Notes: generated by a model not told the origin, from the letters alone. Numbered from the stretch's first letter, positions 35,967 to 46,617 are shown. The stretch is 64,000 nucleotides of DNA from Stieleria neptunia (GCF_007754155.1 NZ_CP037423.1:7250938-7314937); one strand, 5' to 3'. Numbers and translations are program-made.

Positions 35967-37817
35967 ATGCTTTTGTTGCGTCTAGCACGTCCGATCCTTT
36001 CAACACTTTTCATTTTCACGCTCCTCCTTGCGGGTCGATCTGTCGGCATCGCCGCCGATCCGGCCAAGCCGGTGTTCAAGGACGGTGAGGCCCAGGTGGT
36101 CAAAGCGTTTGAGGATTCGGACTATTGGATCCGGCATGATCTGTGGGTCAAAACCGAGTTTGATTCCGATGGCGATGGCAAACTGGATCGGATGCACGTC
36201 AGCGTGACGCGTCCGCGGCAAACCGAGAGCGAGGGGTTGAAGTTGCCCGTCGTTTATAACTCCAGTCCCTACTTTGCCGGCACCGGCGCGAAGGGAGACG
36301 AGTACTTTTGGAACCCACGACAGGAACTCGGCGCGACGCCCCCGGAACGCAAGCACTTTGACGCCGTCGAGCGGACAGGGATGCGTCCGATCATTTCCAA
36401 GCGGCACGAAAAAGACTGGGTCCCGCGTGGTTACATCGTGGTTCATTCGTCGTCTCCCGGAACCGGACTTTCAGAAGGCTGCCCGACCGTCGGGGGGGAC
36501 AACGAGTCGCTGGCGCCCAAGGCGGTGATCGATTGGCTGTGCGGACGCGCCGATGGATTTACGTCGCCCGATGGAGACGAAAAAGTGACCGCGGATTGGT
36601 GTACCGGGAAAGTCGGAATGACGGGGACGAGCTACAACGGCACGATTCCGCTGGCGGCGGCGACGACCGGCGTGGATGGATTGGAAGCGATCATCCCGGT
36701 CGCCCCCAACACGTCGTACTATCACTACTACCGCTCCAACGGACTGGTGCGTCACCCGTACGGTTACCTGGGCGAAGACATCGACTACCTGTACGACTTC
36801 ATTCACAGCGGCAATGAAGCGCGACGTGAGTACTGTGATTGCAACGTCCGCGATGAAGAGATGCTGAAGCACTTTGATCGGGTCAACGGTGACTACAACG
36901 ATTTTTGGGCGGGGCGAGATTACTTGAACGATCTGGAACCGTTGAAGGCCGCCGTCTTGATGGCCCACGCCTTCAACGATTGGAATGTCGTCCCGGAGCA
37001 CAGCGTTCGAATCTACGAGGCGCTCAAGAAAAAAGGCGTGCCGACGCAAGCGTTCTTTCATCAGGGCGGGCACGGGGGACCACCACCGATCAAGATGATG
37101 AACCGCTGGTTCACCCGCTATTTGCACGGCGTCGAAAACGGTGTCGAAAAGGACCCGCGTGCGTGGATCGTTCGCGAGGGCGACAAGCAGGACAAACCGA
37201 CGTCGTATTCCGACTACCCCAACCCGGACGCTTCGCCGGTCACGTTTTATTTGTCCGGCGGTGCACCCGAACGGGGATCGCTGAGCCTGCAAGCCGCTGA
37301 AGACGCCGGCACCGAATCGCTGGTCGACAATTTCTCATTCGACGGAGCATCGTTGGCACAAGCCGAATGGACCGAGCACCGACTGATCTACATGACGCCA
37401 GAGCTGAAGGAGCCGATTCATCTCTCCGGAACACCCCGCATCACGATCAAACTGGCCAGCAGTAAACCCGCCGCCAATCTGTCGGTCTGGCTGGTTTCGT
37501 TGCCGTGGAACAACGGCAAGAACGCCAAGATCACCGACAACATCATCACGCGGGGTTGGGCGGATCCTCAAAACCGACGCTCGATGACGGAAAGCGAACC
37601 GTTGGTGCCTGGAACGTTTTACGAGGTGTCGTTTGATCTTCAGCCCGATGATCAAGTCATCGCGAAAGGCCAACAGATCGGATTGATGATCTTTTCCAGC
37701 GACAAAGACTTCACGCTGCACCCGACTCCCGGAACGAAATTGACGATCGACTTGGACGCGACGTCCATTTCATTGCCCGTGGTCGGAGGCAAAAAGGCGT
37801 TCAAAAAGGCGCTGTGA
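35967..37817 (+). CDS. Secreted Xaa-Pro dipeptidyl-peptidase (CocE/PepX family, S15)
   Basis: 616 residues. Signal peptide ILSTLFIFTLLLAGRSVGIA. The alpha/beta-hydrolase core has the nucleophile elbow GMTGTSYNGTIPLAA near residue 216, a likely acid in HAFNDWNVVPEHS, and the His in FFHQGGHGGPP. The C-terminal ~220 residues form the jelly-roll domain of the S15 family (FYLSGGAPERGSLSL to the end). It should remove X-Pro dipeptides in the periplasm, but cocaine-esterase-like or acylase activities use the same fold. It stands alone between gene-free stretches. Confidence 0.88.
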   Translation: MLLLRLARPILSTLFIFTLLLAGRSVGIAADPAKPVFKDGEAQVVKAFEDSDYWIRHDLWVKTEFDSDGDGKLDRMHVSVTRPRQTESEGLKLPVVYNSSPYFAGTGAKGDEYFWNPRQELGATPPERKHFDAVERTGMRPIISKRHEKDWVPRGYIVVHSSSPGTGLSEGCPTVGGDNESLAPKAVIDWLCGRADGFTSPDGDEKVTADWCTGKVGMTGTSYNGTIPLAAATTGVDGLEAIIPVAPNTSYYHYYRSNGLVRHPYGYLGEDIDYLYDFIHSGNEARREYCDCNVRDEEMLKHFDRVNGDYNDFWAGRDYLNDLEPLKAAVLMAHAFNDWNVVPEHSVRIYEALKKKGVPTQAFFHQGGHGGPPPIKMMNRWFTRYLHGVENGVEKDPRAWIVREGDKQDKPTSYSDYPNPDASPVTFYLSGGAPERGSLSLQAAEDAGTESLVDNFSFDGASLAQAEWTEHRLIYMTPELKEPIHLSGTPRITIKLASSKPAANLSVWLVSLPWNNGKNAKITDNIITRGWADPQNRRSMTESEPLVPGTFYEVSFDLQPDDQVIAKGQQIGLMIFSSDKDFTLHPTPGTKLTIDLDATSISLPVVGGKKAFKKAL

Positions 37818-38003
37818 CCGGAGGAAACGTTCGTCGCAACGCGCGAGGAATTAGTGGGCGCGTGTGTTGTTTCTGTTGGATCGTGGGGCAAGCCACCGGC
37901 TTGCCTGATGAATCACAGGGGACTCGCAAGCTAGATGCTTAGGCCACGGTGTCGTCCCGGATGACAGGCTGGAAGCCGATCCCACTTGTTTTCCGATCGC
38001 TCG

Positions 38004-38444
38004 TCAGCAGTGGTGGGTGACCGTCATGACGGGGCAGACCGCGTGACGGATGGTGTGCCCGGAAACGCTGCCCAGGATGGCGTCGGAGAGACTTGAGCGG
38101 GCGGAATTACCCATCACGATCAATTCGATGTCCTGTTCTTTGGCGTACGTTTCGATTTCGTGATAGGCCGTCCCGAAGCGAATGCTGGTCGTCGTCCTGA
38201 ACCGCGCCCGATCTTCGGGGCTCATCACGTTAAGAAACTGCTCTTCGATTTTATCGGCCTGTCGGTCACGAAACTTTTGATCGGTCGATTGGTGGATCAG
38301 CGTGGGATCATCGATCACGTTCAAGAGGTGGATGTGTGCATTGCTCGCCGCGGCGATCCGCATGGCATACTGCAACGCGCGCCGGGAACACTCGCTGAAG
38401 TCAACGGGGACCAAGATCTCCGAGATCGGCGTCAAATCACTCAC
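38004..38444 (-). CDS. Universal stress protein (UspA family)
   Basis: 146 residues from the GTG at 38444, with a strong Shine-Dalgarno AAGGAGG 9 nt upstream; the frame to 38504 is upstream noise. Single USP domain: ILVPVDFSECSRRALQYAM at the start, HLLNVIDDP, IELIVMGNSARSSLSDAILG and TIRHAVCPVMTV. The ATP-binding G-2x-G-9x-G(S) pattern is partly altered (GNSARS), so nucleotide binding is uncertain. Confidence 0.92.
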   Translation of the reverse strand: MSDLTPISEILVPVDFSECSRRALQYAMRIAAASNAHIHLLNVIDDPTLIHQSTDQKFRDRQADKIEEQFLNVMSPEDRARFRTTTSIRFGTAYHEIETYAKEQDIELIVMGNSARSSLSDAILGSVSGHTIRHAVCPVMTVTHHC

Positions 38445-38874
38445 GATGGCATCCTCCTTAGTCGGTAGTAGAAACAAAAGCGTTCTCGAGCATCCGCGTG
38501 GCAATCTAAACGGACGGCGAGTTTTGCAAACGGTGATTTTGTTGGAAACGCAGTACTGCGCCGGCTCGGTCTCACTTGTACAGAGAATTCTACCGACAGA
38601 TTCTGCGGATGAGGCGAAAAGAAAGGAGTTTCGTCACTCTTCCCCCAAGCATTGGTGTCTACACAAGTCGCAAGACTTGAAGTCGACCTCCCTTTTAGGA
38701 GACTCTTCAGGGAGGGTGACGCAAGATGCGTAGACTCCAATGCCTGTCCAGAAGAGTGACTTAAAAAACGGCACGACCTCCAAACCTGGAGCCTTGCTGT
38801 CAATGACGTGTCGCATGCTCATCCGTCGTGGGGGGGCAGATGAGGACGGTTCCGGACGAGTGGTGCGTCAGGTC
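38445..38874. other. Gene-free stretch
   Basis: Nothing recognisable apart from the upstream signals of the stress-protein gene; no credible frame. Confidence 0.5.
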
Positions 38875-41409
38875 CTAGTTCTTGGGCAGGGGACCAGGCG
38901 ACGAGTTCTGGGGCACGACTTGGTGCAGGTGCGGTTTCCCCGGCTGGCTGGCCTTGCTCGGCGCGACGAGATCGACGCGTTCCAGATTCTTGGTGCCGGT
39001 GACGACATAGGTGTCCTGGGCGTTGACTTCGCGCTGATAACGGCGGCGATATCTGTCGCCGTATCCGTAGCCGATCGACTGGTAGCTTCCGCAGGCACTG
39101 CTCTGGTAGGACGCGGTGGAGTGGGGCGCGGTGAACTTGTTGATGACCACGCCCATCACCCGTGATCCGGTCCACCGCAGCATCGCGACGGCTTCTTTCG
39201 CATTCGGTTTGCAACGGCGTCGGATCCGCATCACCAAGATGGCGGCATCGACATAGGTGGTCACGATCGTGGGGTCGCTGACCATCAGCAGGGGCGGCGT
39301 GTCGACGATGATGAAGTCGTAGTTGGCCCGCGCCCACTGGAAGACGTCGGCCAGTTCGGCCAACGTCAGCGCTTCGGCGGGATTGGCCGGCAGCGGACCG
39401 CACGGCAGGATGTCCAGGTTCTCGATCGGCGTTTGATGGACCGCCTGGGCGACACCCAATTCACCGTTGAGCACGTTCGCCAAGCCAATCTTGGTTTCAA
39501 GATTAAAACGCAGCGAAAGTCTCGGGCTGCGCAAGTCCAAGTCGATCAGAAGCGTTCGTTTTCCCGACTGAGCGATGGAGCACCCGACATTGGCCGCCAG
39601 CGTGCTTTTTCCGTCACCCGGCAAGGGGCTGGTGATCTGGAACACCTTGCTGTCGGTTTGTCGGCGGTCCAACAGCATGGCGGTCCGGACGGCACGCACC
39701 GCTTCGGCCGCCGGTGAATGCGGCCGATGAATCACCGCCAGTTTCGGATCCAGTCGCGCGATCGAGTCGGTGGGCATCTGCTTTCGTTTGTGGCTGCGTC
39801 CGGCGTCAAAGGGAATGTGCGTCAGCACGGGAGCCTGCAATTCGTGTTGAATCGCTTCGGCACTGCGAAAAGTTTTCGCACCGGCTTCCAGCAGCAGCGC
39901 CAACAGCCCGCTCAGACCGAGTCCCAGCATGGTGAAGACGGCTACGTCTTTTCTTAAGTCGGGGCCGGTCGGATGCGCTTTACCGGTCGCCAACAGCGGT
40001 TCGACCAGGATCCCGCCGTTGATGTCGATCAATTCCAGGGCCGCCAGTTGCTGTTCCAGTTGGATCAACATGCCTTGCAGGCTGGCGATGCGTCGGCGGA
40101 ACGAGGCGTCGGTGTCTTCGTATTTCTTCAGCTCGTCGGCGGCCAATTTTTCGGTGTCGATTTTCCGGTCCACCTCGCTCAGGTCTTCGTTGGCGACACG
40201 CAAACGTTCGCTCAATCCGCGAATGTAAGCGTCGACGGCTTCACCGGCACGCGCCACCTGGGCTTGTGTCGATCCGTCCGCCTCGTCGATCTGTTGACTT
40301 TGTTCGCTCAGCTCTTTGCGGCGTCGGTCGACCTGGGCGATCAACTCGTTTAATTTGCTTTGTGAACTTTCGATCTGCATCACGATCGATTTGACTTCGG
40401 GGTGCGATCGCCCGTACGCCATCTCCAGTTGTTCCCGCCGGATCACCAGCGGAACAAGCTTCTTTTCCACCTCGATCTTTTGCATCTCCAGATCGTCCGT
40501 TGCCAGACTGCCGGATGAACGCCCGTTGAGCATCAACCGCGAGTCTTCAAAGACATCACTGAGTTGACCGATGATCATCGCGACCATCAGCGGATTCTTG
40601 TGGCGACTCCTCATGCTCTCGGCGAAACGCAATTCGCAGTCGAGCTGACGTTGCTTCTGTTCCAGTTGATCGCGAAACGATTGCAGTTGAAACTGGCGTT
40701 GACGATGGGGATTGACGACCTGACCGTTGGGATCCCATTCCAGCGGAGCGCCTTCACGAAACGTCTTGTAGGCTTCCTCCAATTCGGCCTGTTGAGGCAA
40801 GAGTTTTTCTTGAGCCTGGCTGACCAATTGCTCAAACTCATTGACCCGCAGCTCACGTTCTTCTTGGAAGTGCGATCGGATCGCATCGCTGACTGCGTTG
40901 ACGGCGGCGACGCAGACCTCTGGATCGTGGCCGTCAAAATGGACCGCCGCGATCAGACGGTCGCGAGAATCTTTCAAATCCGTGATGGTTTGAAATCGAA
41001 TCCCACGACGCACCAAGGCGATGAACTGGTCGTTCGTCAGCTCCCGTAACGCCGGAATCGACCGCAGTTGTTCGTTCAAGTGGACGCGACCGGCGATCGC
41101 ATCGGAACTGATCAGCGATTGCATCAGATTGCCGCTGGGGATTCCACCGCGGACCATGCCGGTGGACGTATCGAGCGTCAAGGGCGTGTCGCTTTTGAAC
41201 ATCAGTCGGGTCGTCGCACGATAGGTCATCGGTTTCTGACGATTGACCCAGTACCCCAGCAGCGTTCCGATCGGTAGCAACACCCCGATCAACCATTTGT
41301 AACGCCACAGGACCGTCCCGATCGGTTCACCTTGTAATCGTCCAATGTCATCGGGTTGCCTCGCATGGAAGGTGTCAGCATGAACGTGCGGAGGCGAGGG
41401 TTCCAACAT
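38875..41409 (-). CDS. Exopolysaccharide tyrosine autokinase (Wzz + CpsD/BY-kinase fusion)
   Basis: 844 residues. Wzz-type N-domain with a membrane segment WLIGVLLPIGTLLGYWV (36-52), a long coiled-coil periplasmic region (about 160-460) and a second membrane segment MLGLGLSGLLALLLEAG (about 490). The cytoplasmic BY-kinase domain follows: Walker A LPGDGKSTLAANV, Walker A' TLLIDLDLRSPR, Walker B FIIVDTPP. A tyrosine cluster (YQSSACGSYQSIGYGYGDRY) precedes the C-terminus and would be autophosphorylated. It controls polysaccharide chain length or export. No glycosyltransferases are adjacent in this window. Confidence 0.92.
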   Translation of the reverse strand: MLEPSPPHVHADTFHARQPDDIGRLQGEPIGTVLWRYKWLIGVLLPIGTLLGYWVNRQKPMTYRATTRLMFKSDTPLTLDTSTGMVRGGIPSGNLMQSLISSDAIAGRVHLNEQLRSIPALRELTNDQFIALVRRGIRFQTITDLKDSRDRLIAAVHFDGHDPEVCVAAVNAVSDAIRSHFQEERELRVNEFEQLVSQAQEKLLPQQAELEEAYKTFREGAPLEWDPNGQVVNPHRQRQFQLQSFRDQLEQKQRQLDCELRFAESMRSRHKNPLMVAMIIGQLSDVFEDSRLMLNGRSSGSLATDDLEMQKIEVEKKLVPLVIRREQLEMAYGRSHPEVKSIVMQIESSQSKLNELIAQVDRRRKELSEQSQQIDEADGSTQAQVARAGEAVDAYIRGLSERLRVANEDLSEVDRKIDTEKLAADELKKYEDTDASFRRRIASLQGMLIQLEQQLAALELIDINGGILVEPLLATGKAHPTGPDLRKDVAVFTMLGLGLSGLLALLLEAGAKTFRSAEAIQHELQAPVLTHIPFDAGRSHKRKQMPTDSIARLDPKLAVIHRPHSPAAEAVRAVRTAMLLDRRQTDSKVFQITSPLPGDGKSTLAANVGCSIAQSGKRTLLIDLDLRSPRLSLRFNLETKIGLANVLNGELGVAQAVHQTPIENLDILPCGPLPANPAEALTLAELADVFQWARANYDFIIVDTPPLLMVSDPTIVTTYVDAAILVMRIRRRCKPNAKEAVAMLRWTGSRVMGVVINKFTAPHSTASYQSSACGSYQSIGYGYGDRYRRRYQREVNAQDTYVVTGTKNLERVDLVAPSKASQPGKPHLHQVVPQNSSPGPLPKN

Positions 41410-41546
41410 GGAAGGTGGCAGAGGCTAGGGGCAACGAGGCGGGAGGGTGGCAAGTGCGATTACCTGGTTGACTCTAGGGCGAAATTAGTCAAACCGATGA
41501 CGCGCGGACCCGCGGTTTGATGTCGGATTTCCCTCACCACCGTGGA

Positions 41547-42989
41547 TCAGTCCAGCGCATCCAGATCGACACCACAGAGCACAAATTGCCGAGACGCCTG
41601 CCCGCGGTCGGCTTGCAGCGATTGCCTGCGTTGCTGTGCGATTTCATTGAAGCGTCGCTGTGCATCCGCCGTTGCGATCGCCCCCGCTTCTCCGGCGTAG
41701 GCGAGTTGAACACCACGCCACGCGAGCGCTTCCAGGGGGCGACGGAGTTGTTGCAGCAATTCGGCCAGCTGCGCCAACGCAGCGGCATCGCGTGTCTCCT
41801 CCGCTGCCATCGCGGCGCCGATCGTGTCGGTTTTCCGAATCGTCTCGGCCCTGCGGCTGGTCGCCTCCGCTTCGTCGACCGCCCCCAACGCACGCAGCGA
41901 CTGGCTCATCAACGCATAGGCTTGGTGATCGGTTTGATCGCGAAGCACACATTCGGCAAGCGACCCGACGGCCGCCGCGTGGTCGCCGTGAAGCGCCGCC
42001 CAGACGCCCCTGGCCAGCCAGGCATCGGGATATCGATCGACCGATTCGCCGCTGCGGTCGATCCAGCTGCGGTCGATCCATGCGTCCAGCGCCTCGCCGT
42101 CGTTGAGCTGGGCATACGCTCTTCCCAGCAAGGCGTCTGCTTCGGCACTGCGGACTGGGGATGCTTCCAGCCGCGATCGGACCGACGCCCACTGATCGCG
42201 GCTGACATCCACCCGCGCCCTGCCCAACATTCCGATCGGATCAAAGCTGTCCTCGGCCGCGTCACCGGGAAAGGGGTGAGCGATCGAGAGCAATGATCTG
42301 AGCTCGTCTTCCCGGATGTCGCCGAGCGAGCAGAGCGTGATCAGGTGCTCGGCCGCTTCGATGCGTCGCCCTTGCCGCAGCATCAACTGTGACAAATTGC
42401 GATGCACCATCACGGCGTCGGGCACTTGCTCCAGCAGCCTTCGATAGCGCTTTTCGGCTTGGGAATACTGTCCAAAGCGGACCATCCACTCCGCCGTCTG
42501 CCCCAGCACGGGCAGCCGAACTTCGGCAGTCGTCGTCGCCAATTCGTCGAGCATCGCAATGGCCTCCGGATAACGCTTGCGATTGCCCAAGACCATCGCC
42601 ATCAGAAAAACCACCTGCGGGTCCTCGGGGGCCAGACGCATGGCCTGTCGCGCCAATTGAAACGCCTGGTCATCCTGTCCGGCTTGCAACGCCAGCATCG
42701 CCTGATTGTGAAGCGTCGCCGGATCCGGCGGCGGGCTGGAATCCGTTGCTGATGGCTCGGCAATCGGCTCGACGGATTGCGGCGTCGCCTGCGTCGGCGA
42801 AGAGGGGGACGCGTTGGCGGGGGGCTCACCCGGCACGCCAGGATCCGGCACGCCAGGACCCGCCGCATCGGTCGGACGCGGATGCGCCGGTTCGGATGGC
42901 GTTTGTTTATTGCCACAACCGCCGCCCACGGCAACCGACAGCAGCAGGCACGCCGAAACAACGATCGTGTGGTGGTGTCGCAATCTCAA
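41547..42989 (-). CDS. TPR lipoprotein
   Basis: 480 residues from the TTG at 42989, chosen because it gives a short lipoprotein signal (HHHTIVVSACLLLSVAVGGG, then Cys) and has GGGGA upstream. The GTG at 43106 would put 39 extra residues before it. A Pro/Ser-rich linker (to about residue 85) is followed by TPR-like helix pairs: MLALQAGQDDQAFQLARQAM, YSQAEKRYRRLLEQV, GRRIEAAEHLITL, WAALHGDHAAAVGSLAE. It is likely an envelope scaffold. It is divergent from the multiheme cytochrome gene across 198 bp, so the two may share regulation. Confidence 0.8.
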   Translation of the reverse strand: MRLRHHHTIVVSACLLLSVAVGGGCGNKQTPSEPAHPRPTDAAGPGVPDPGVPGEPPANASPSSPTQATPQSVEPIAEPSATDSSPPPDPATLHNQAMLALQAGQDDQAFQLARQAMRLAPEDPQVVFLMAMVLGNRKRYPEAIAMLDELATTTAEVRLPVLGQTAEWMVRFGQYSQAEKRYRRLLEQVPDAVMVHRNLSQLMLRQGRRIEAAEHLITLCSLGDIREDELRSLLSIAHPFPGDAAEDSFDPIGMLGRARVDVSRDQWASVRSRLEASPVRSAEADALLGRAYAQLNDGEALDAWIDRSWIDRSGESVDRYPDAWLARGVWAALHGDHAAAVGSLAECVLRDQTDHQAYALMSQSLRALGAVDEAEATSRRAETIRKTDTIGAAMAAEETRDAAALAQLAELLQQLRRPLEALAWRGVQLAYAGEAGAIATADAQRRFNEIAQQRRQSLQADRGQASRQFVLCGVDLDALD

Positions 42990-43187
42990 TCGATCGTTCC
43001 CCGAGTTGGTATTCTTGCTTTCTGGCGTTTCCTTGATTGTCGGTCGGATCGCCTTGCGACACAATTGGAAAGTCCGTCGTCGATTCGACGGATAGAGCCG
43101 GATCACCGCACCATTGGATTGGATTGGGTTGGATTCGGTCGTCGAAGCGTGAAATTGATTGGACGGCCCCCCTTGGGAGTGAAACGG

Positions 43188-44393
43188 GTGAATCGTGGAC
43201 TGATCCTTCCCATCGCGGGCGCGTGTTTGATTCTGATCGGTTTCGCGACGATGCGCGGATCACAGGGCGGCCCGCACGATGATGACCCGCACGTTGCTGA
43301 TCGGGCGAACGTCACGCCGGGTGACACGCCGGGCAATGCGCCACCCGCCCCCACGCGGGTCGGTCGCCAGGTTTGTCGTGAATGCCATGCCGAGAACTTC
43401 GCCTTGCACGCCGAGCATGGTCATGCATTGACCTTTCACCTGGTTTCGCAAACCGATCTTGCCGACACGTTTGGCGGCCAGTCATTCGACGCGGGCGAAT
43501 CGTTCGGGACCTACCACTATCATGCCGAGGGACAGCATGCCGAGGGACAGCATGCTGAGGGACAGGGCCGACTGTCTGTCTCGCTGCCGGAGCGGTTCGA
43601 ACAGGATCGTTTTCCACTGCAATACGCGTTGGGTTCGGGGCACCATGCCCAAACCCTTCTGACGCTGACCACGGCGGTCGACGGGCAAACCGAGGGAATC
43701 GAACACCGCGTGACCTGCTATGCCGGCGGCCGCCTCGCCCTGACGCCGGGGCATGCGAACAAGACACCCGGCGATGCGCTGGAATACTTTGGTGATTCAT
43801 CGCGGGGCGAACCACTGCAGCGATGCATCTATTGTCACACGACGAGCGCAAACATCGTCAACGAAACGATTGTCGACCTGGTCCCAAGCATCAATTGCGA
43901 GAAGTGTCATGGCCCGGGCAGCGAACATGTGCGCGCGGCGCGTTCGAACCCCATCTCGCCGCCTCCCTATTCGGTCGGTCAACCGACCTGGGACACCGAG
44001 TCGGAACTTCAGCTTTGCGGAGATTGTCACCGATTACCACGCAGCGTCTCCGAAAAACAGATCCGAGATTACCCGAAACTGTTGGCACGCTTTCAACCGG
44101 TCGGGCTGTTGCGCAGCCGCTGTTATCTGGAATCGAATCGGCAACTGAAATGCACCAGCTGCCACAACCCGCACCGAACCATCCAGGCCGTTGAACCATT
44201 CGAGCACGAGCAAAAGTGCATCAATTGTCACCAGCATGACGTTGCCGAGCATGTCGCCTGTCCGGTTTCACCGCAATCAGGCTGCATCGAATGTCACATG
44301 CCGGCCGTTGAGTTGGACGAAGGGCTGCAGTTCCACGACCACTGGATTCGAGTCCAAAGGGATCCGCTGCAGGCCGGCGACGCGGGCGGCTAA
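43188..44393 (+). CDS. Seven-heme c-type cytochrome
   Basis: 401 residues from the GTG at 43188, with GGGAG 8 nt upstream. N-terminal anchor or signal LILPIAGACLILIGFATM. Seven CxxCH heme sites: CRECH, CIYCH, CEKCH, CGDCH, CTSCH, CINCH and CIECH. The spacing resembles cytochrome c554/NrfA-like multiheme proteins that often accompany TPR proteins in planctomycetes. A 15-bp triplicate adds HAEGQHAEGQHAEGQ after the first heme. It probably transfers electrons in the periplasm; partners are not visible here. Confidence 0.88.
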   Translation: MNRGLILPIAGACLILIGFATMRGSQGGPHDDDPHVADRANVTPGDTPGNAPPAPTRVGRQVCRECHAENFALHAEHGHALTFHLVSQTDLADTFGGQSFDAGESFGTYHYHAEGQHAEGQHAEGQGRLSVSLPERFEQDRFPLQYALGSGHHAQTLLTLTTAVDGQTEGIEHRVTCYAGGRLALTPGHANKTPGDALEYFGDSSRGEPLQRCIYCHTTSANIVNETIVDLVPSINCEKCHGPGSEHVRAARSNPISPPPYSVGQPTWDTESELQLCGDCHRLPRSVSEKQIRDYPKLLARFQPVGLLRSRCYLESNRQLKCTSCHNPHRTIQAVEPFEHEQKCINCHQHDVAEHVACPVSPQSGCIECHMPAVELDEGLQFHDHWIRVQRDPLQAGDAGG

Positions 44394-44619
44394 AGGGGCC
44401 GTCCAGCTTAGGACGAGCGCGAAACGCGACGAATCTGAATGATCTGACCGAATGGGTGAGAGGTGGTCGGCGGAGGGGTGTACGACGTCCTTTCTAGGTC
44501 GTCGCGCAGAGCCCCACGGGCGACGGCCCGGAAGGGCCATCGTACATCAGAAAAGCGATCGGCCTAAGCTGGACGGTCTCTTCAGGCGATCCCCGGTCGC
44601 GGCGAAGCAGCGACCGCGC

Positions 44620-44655
44620 AAAAAAAATCCTCGCCCATGCGTGATGGGCGAGGAT
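44620..44655 (-). terminator. Rho-independent terminator of the DUF1559 gene
   Basis: On the minus strand ATCCTCGCCCA...TGGGCGAGGAT forms an 11-bp perfect stem with a 7-nt loop, followed by eight Ts. It lies 32 bp after the stop of the gene at 44687. Confidence 0.9.
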
Positions 44656-44686
44656 GCGTTTGAATTCGAAGCGAACGAGAAACCGC

Positions 44687-45952
44687 TTACTGGTTCAGTT
44701 GCTCTTCAATCGTTTCGCCGGAAGCCTTGGTTCCCAACGCGCCCCACAATCCGTAAGGGCTGACTTGACCGGGCGTTCTCGGTCCGCCGCCCGCATTGCG
44801 TCGAACCGCACCGGCTCGTGAATTCCCTGCTTCGACCGAATCGGTCATGAAGACCACGGCACCATCGACCATCAACACGTGAGCTCCGCCTTGGTGGTTG
44901 CTGCTCGGCGGCATGGTGCCGGGACCATCAATCCACTGCCCGACGCAAACCTCGCGGTTGGGGGGCAATACCGTGAAGACCTGCGTGCAGTGGGCTCGGA
45001 AGTTCGCCCAGCCGGCACCGCGAGCTTCGTGGTTGTTCTGGCTGAGCACTTCGGGGTTGGTGCAATCCGCTCCACCATTGCACCAGTACTTGGGACGCTC
45101 CGGGTCGATCTCGTTGTTGTCCGCACACAAGGACGGGTTGTTGTTGACCTGGTTCCCGCCACGACGGTTCCAAGACGCTGCGGTGCGGATGTCACGGTCA
45201 CCCAAGTCCGTTTTGATTTCGCCCATGGCGATCGTGTTGGACAATCCATCCAGGATGTCACGGAACTTCGCCGCCTTGCGAACCATGAAGGCACCCCGGC
45301 TGACCGAATTAAAGTTCTGGACTCCACCCGATCCGTTGGGCCGCAAGTCGCCCGTCTTGTAGTTGTGGTGCCAGGGACTCGGCGAATCGCCCATGCACAC
45401 CGCATAGTTCGTCCGTCCCAATGCGGGCAACCCCGTCCCGGGATCACTCGGGCAACGCAGCATTGGAATTTCCGTCGACCACGGGATGTACCCCGGGTTT
45501 CGGGAGAAGTTGCGCGGGTTGGGGCCCATCGCAGGCCAACGCGCCGGGCTGGTCAAACCGGTGTTTCCGGGAGGCGCCGCGCCGGTGACCGTCTTCGTGC
45601 TCGGGTTGGAAACTTCTGACCAAATCCCTTGCTGTTCGAAGAATGCCGTCAGCGGGACCAGGGCACTCAAGCACTCGTGGTTGGCATCGTTGCCCTGTCG
45701 CCACCAGCGATTGTTTTGCAAACCGATTCCCGTTCCGCCCCCATGGACGGGCAATTGCTTGAACGCGGAATGGTAGTTGTGGACCGCAATTCCGAGTTGC
45801 TTGAAATTGTTACTGCAGCTCATCCGGCGAGCTGCTTCCCGGGCCGCCTGGACTGCTGGTAACAGCAATCCGACAAGAATACCGATAATGGCGATGACAA
45901 CGAGCAGTTCAACAAGCGTGAACGCCGCAGTCCGTTTGGATCGTTGGTTCAT
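44687..45952 (-). CDS. DUF1559 prepilin-like protein
   Basis: 421 residues from the ATG at 45952 (AGGAA 6 nt upstream). Type IV prepilin-like N-terminus [20 protein letters not shown] preceded by a short basic leader, then [20 protein letters not shown], the standard DUF1559 start. The C-terminus carries the H-x9-DG motif ([12 protein letters not shown]). Planctomycetes encode many such pseudopilin-like envelope proteins; their role is not settled. It has its own terminator downstream. Confidence 0.95.
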   Translation of the reverse strand: MNQRSKRTAAFTLVELLVVIAIIGILVGLLLPAVQAAREAARRMSCSNNFKQLGIAVHNYHSAFKQLPVHGGGTGIGLQNNRWWRQGNDANHECLSALVPLTAFFEQQGIWSEVSNPSTKTVTGAAPPGNTGLTSPARWPAMGPNPRNFSRNPGYIPWSTEIPMLRCPSDPGTGLPALGRTNYAVCMGDSPSPWHHNYKTGDLRPNGSGGVQNFNSVSRGAFMVRKAAKFRDILDGLSNTIAMGEIKTDLGDRDIRTAASWNRRGGNQVNNNPSLCADNNEIDPERPKYWCNGGADCTNPEVLSQNNHEARGAGWANFRAHCTQVFTVLPPNREVCVGQWIDGPGTMPPSSNHQGGAHVLMVDGAVVFMTDSVEAGNSRAGAVRRNAGGGPRTPGQVSPYGLWGALGTKASGETIEEQLNQ

Positions 45953-46015
45953 AGACCGTTCCTGAAAATAAGGTGATGAGAATACCGATGGTGCAATCCT
46001 AACAAAAAAATCCAC

Positions 46016-46617
46016 GCCATTAACGAAAAAGATGTTTTTTTCGCGAAACCGACCCCCTGGAATAGCGGAGGGGGTTGGCGATCAGCACCCCGCCCACGCA
46101 GCCGTCTGGAAAAAGTGGGGGACCGACAGGGAATCGCTGTCGCAGCTGCACATGAGTGCAGTGTTAAGAGAAGACGCGTCAGACTGCGGCGATTCCCGCC
46201 CCCGGTTTGAGTCAGGGCAGCGGGCGGGCGAGGAGTCGGGGCCAGGAGTCGGGGCCAGACGCTGGTGCCAGCAGACGATGGCACTTAGTTCGGCTCTTGA
46301 GGTATTAGCGGAACGGCACGAGCGGGCTGTCGTTTTTGTGAGCCGCGACGCGTAAGCGGCCGGGCATTGCGACGCTGCCCGAGGCCTTACGGCCAGCGGC
46401 TCACCATTGACTCAGCAGATCCCGACTAAATCGACAGCCCGCGAGCCGTCCGGTCGCGCTTCAAAAACACCGTGAAAGACCGGAGGGCTCGCGCCCTTCC
46501 GCTAACAAAAACACCCCGCTTGGCGTCCAATCAGCCGGCATGCGACCAGCGCCGACGCGGTTCGCCATCAACGAATCAGAAAGTCGTCGCAGCCTGACTG
46601 CGACGTCCGGTCCAGGA
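46016..46617. other. Gene-free stretch with dispersed repeats
   Basis: Holds the promoter side of the DUF1559 gene, the 128-bp repeat at 46322-46449 and a half REP (GACCGGAGGGCTCGCGCCC) near 46480. No credible gene. Confidence 0.6.
46322..46449. repeat. 128-bp dispersed repeat, copy 1
   Basis: Bounded by GCGGGCTGTCG and its complement CGACAGCCCGC. Inside, GTGAGCCGC...GGCCGGGCA pairs with TGCCCGAGGCC...GCGGCTCAC. The second copy at 58991-59119 is about 90% the same. Confidence 0.85.
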
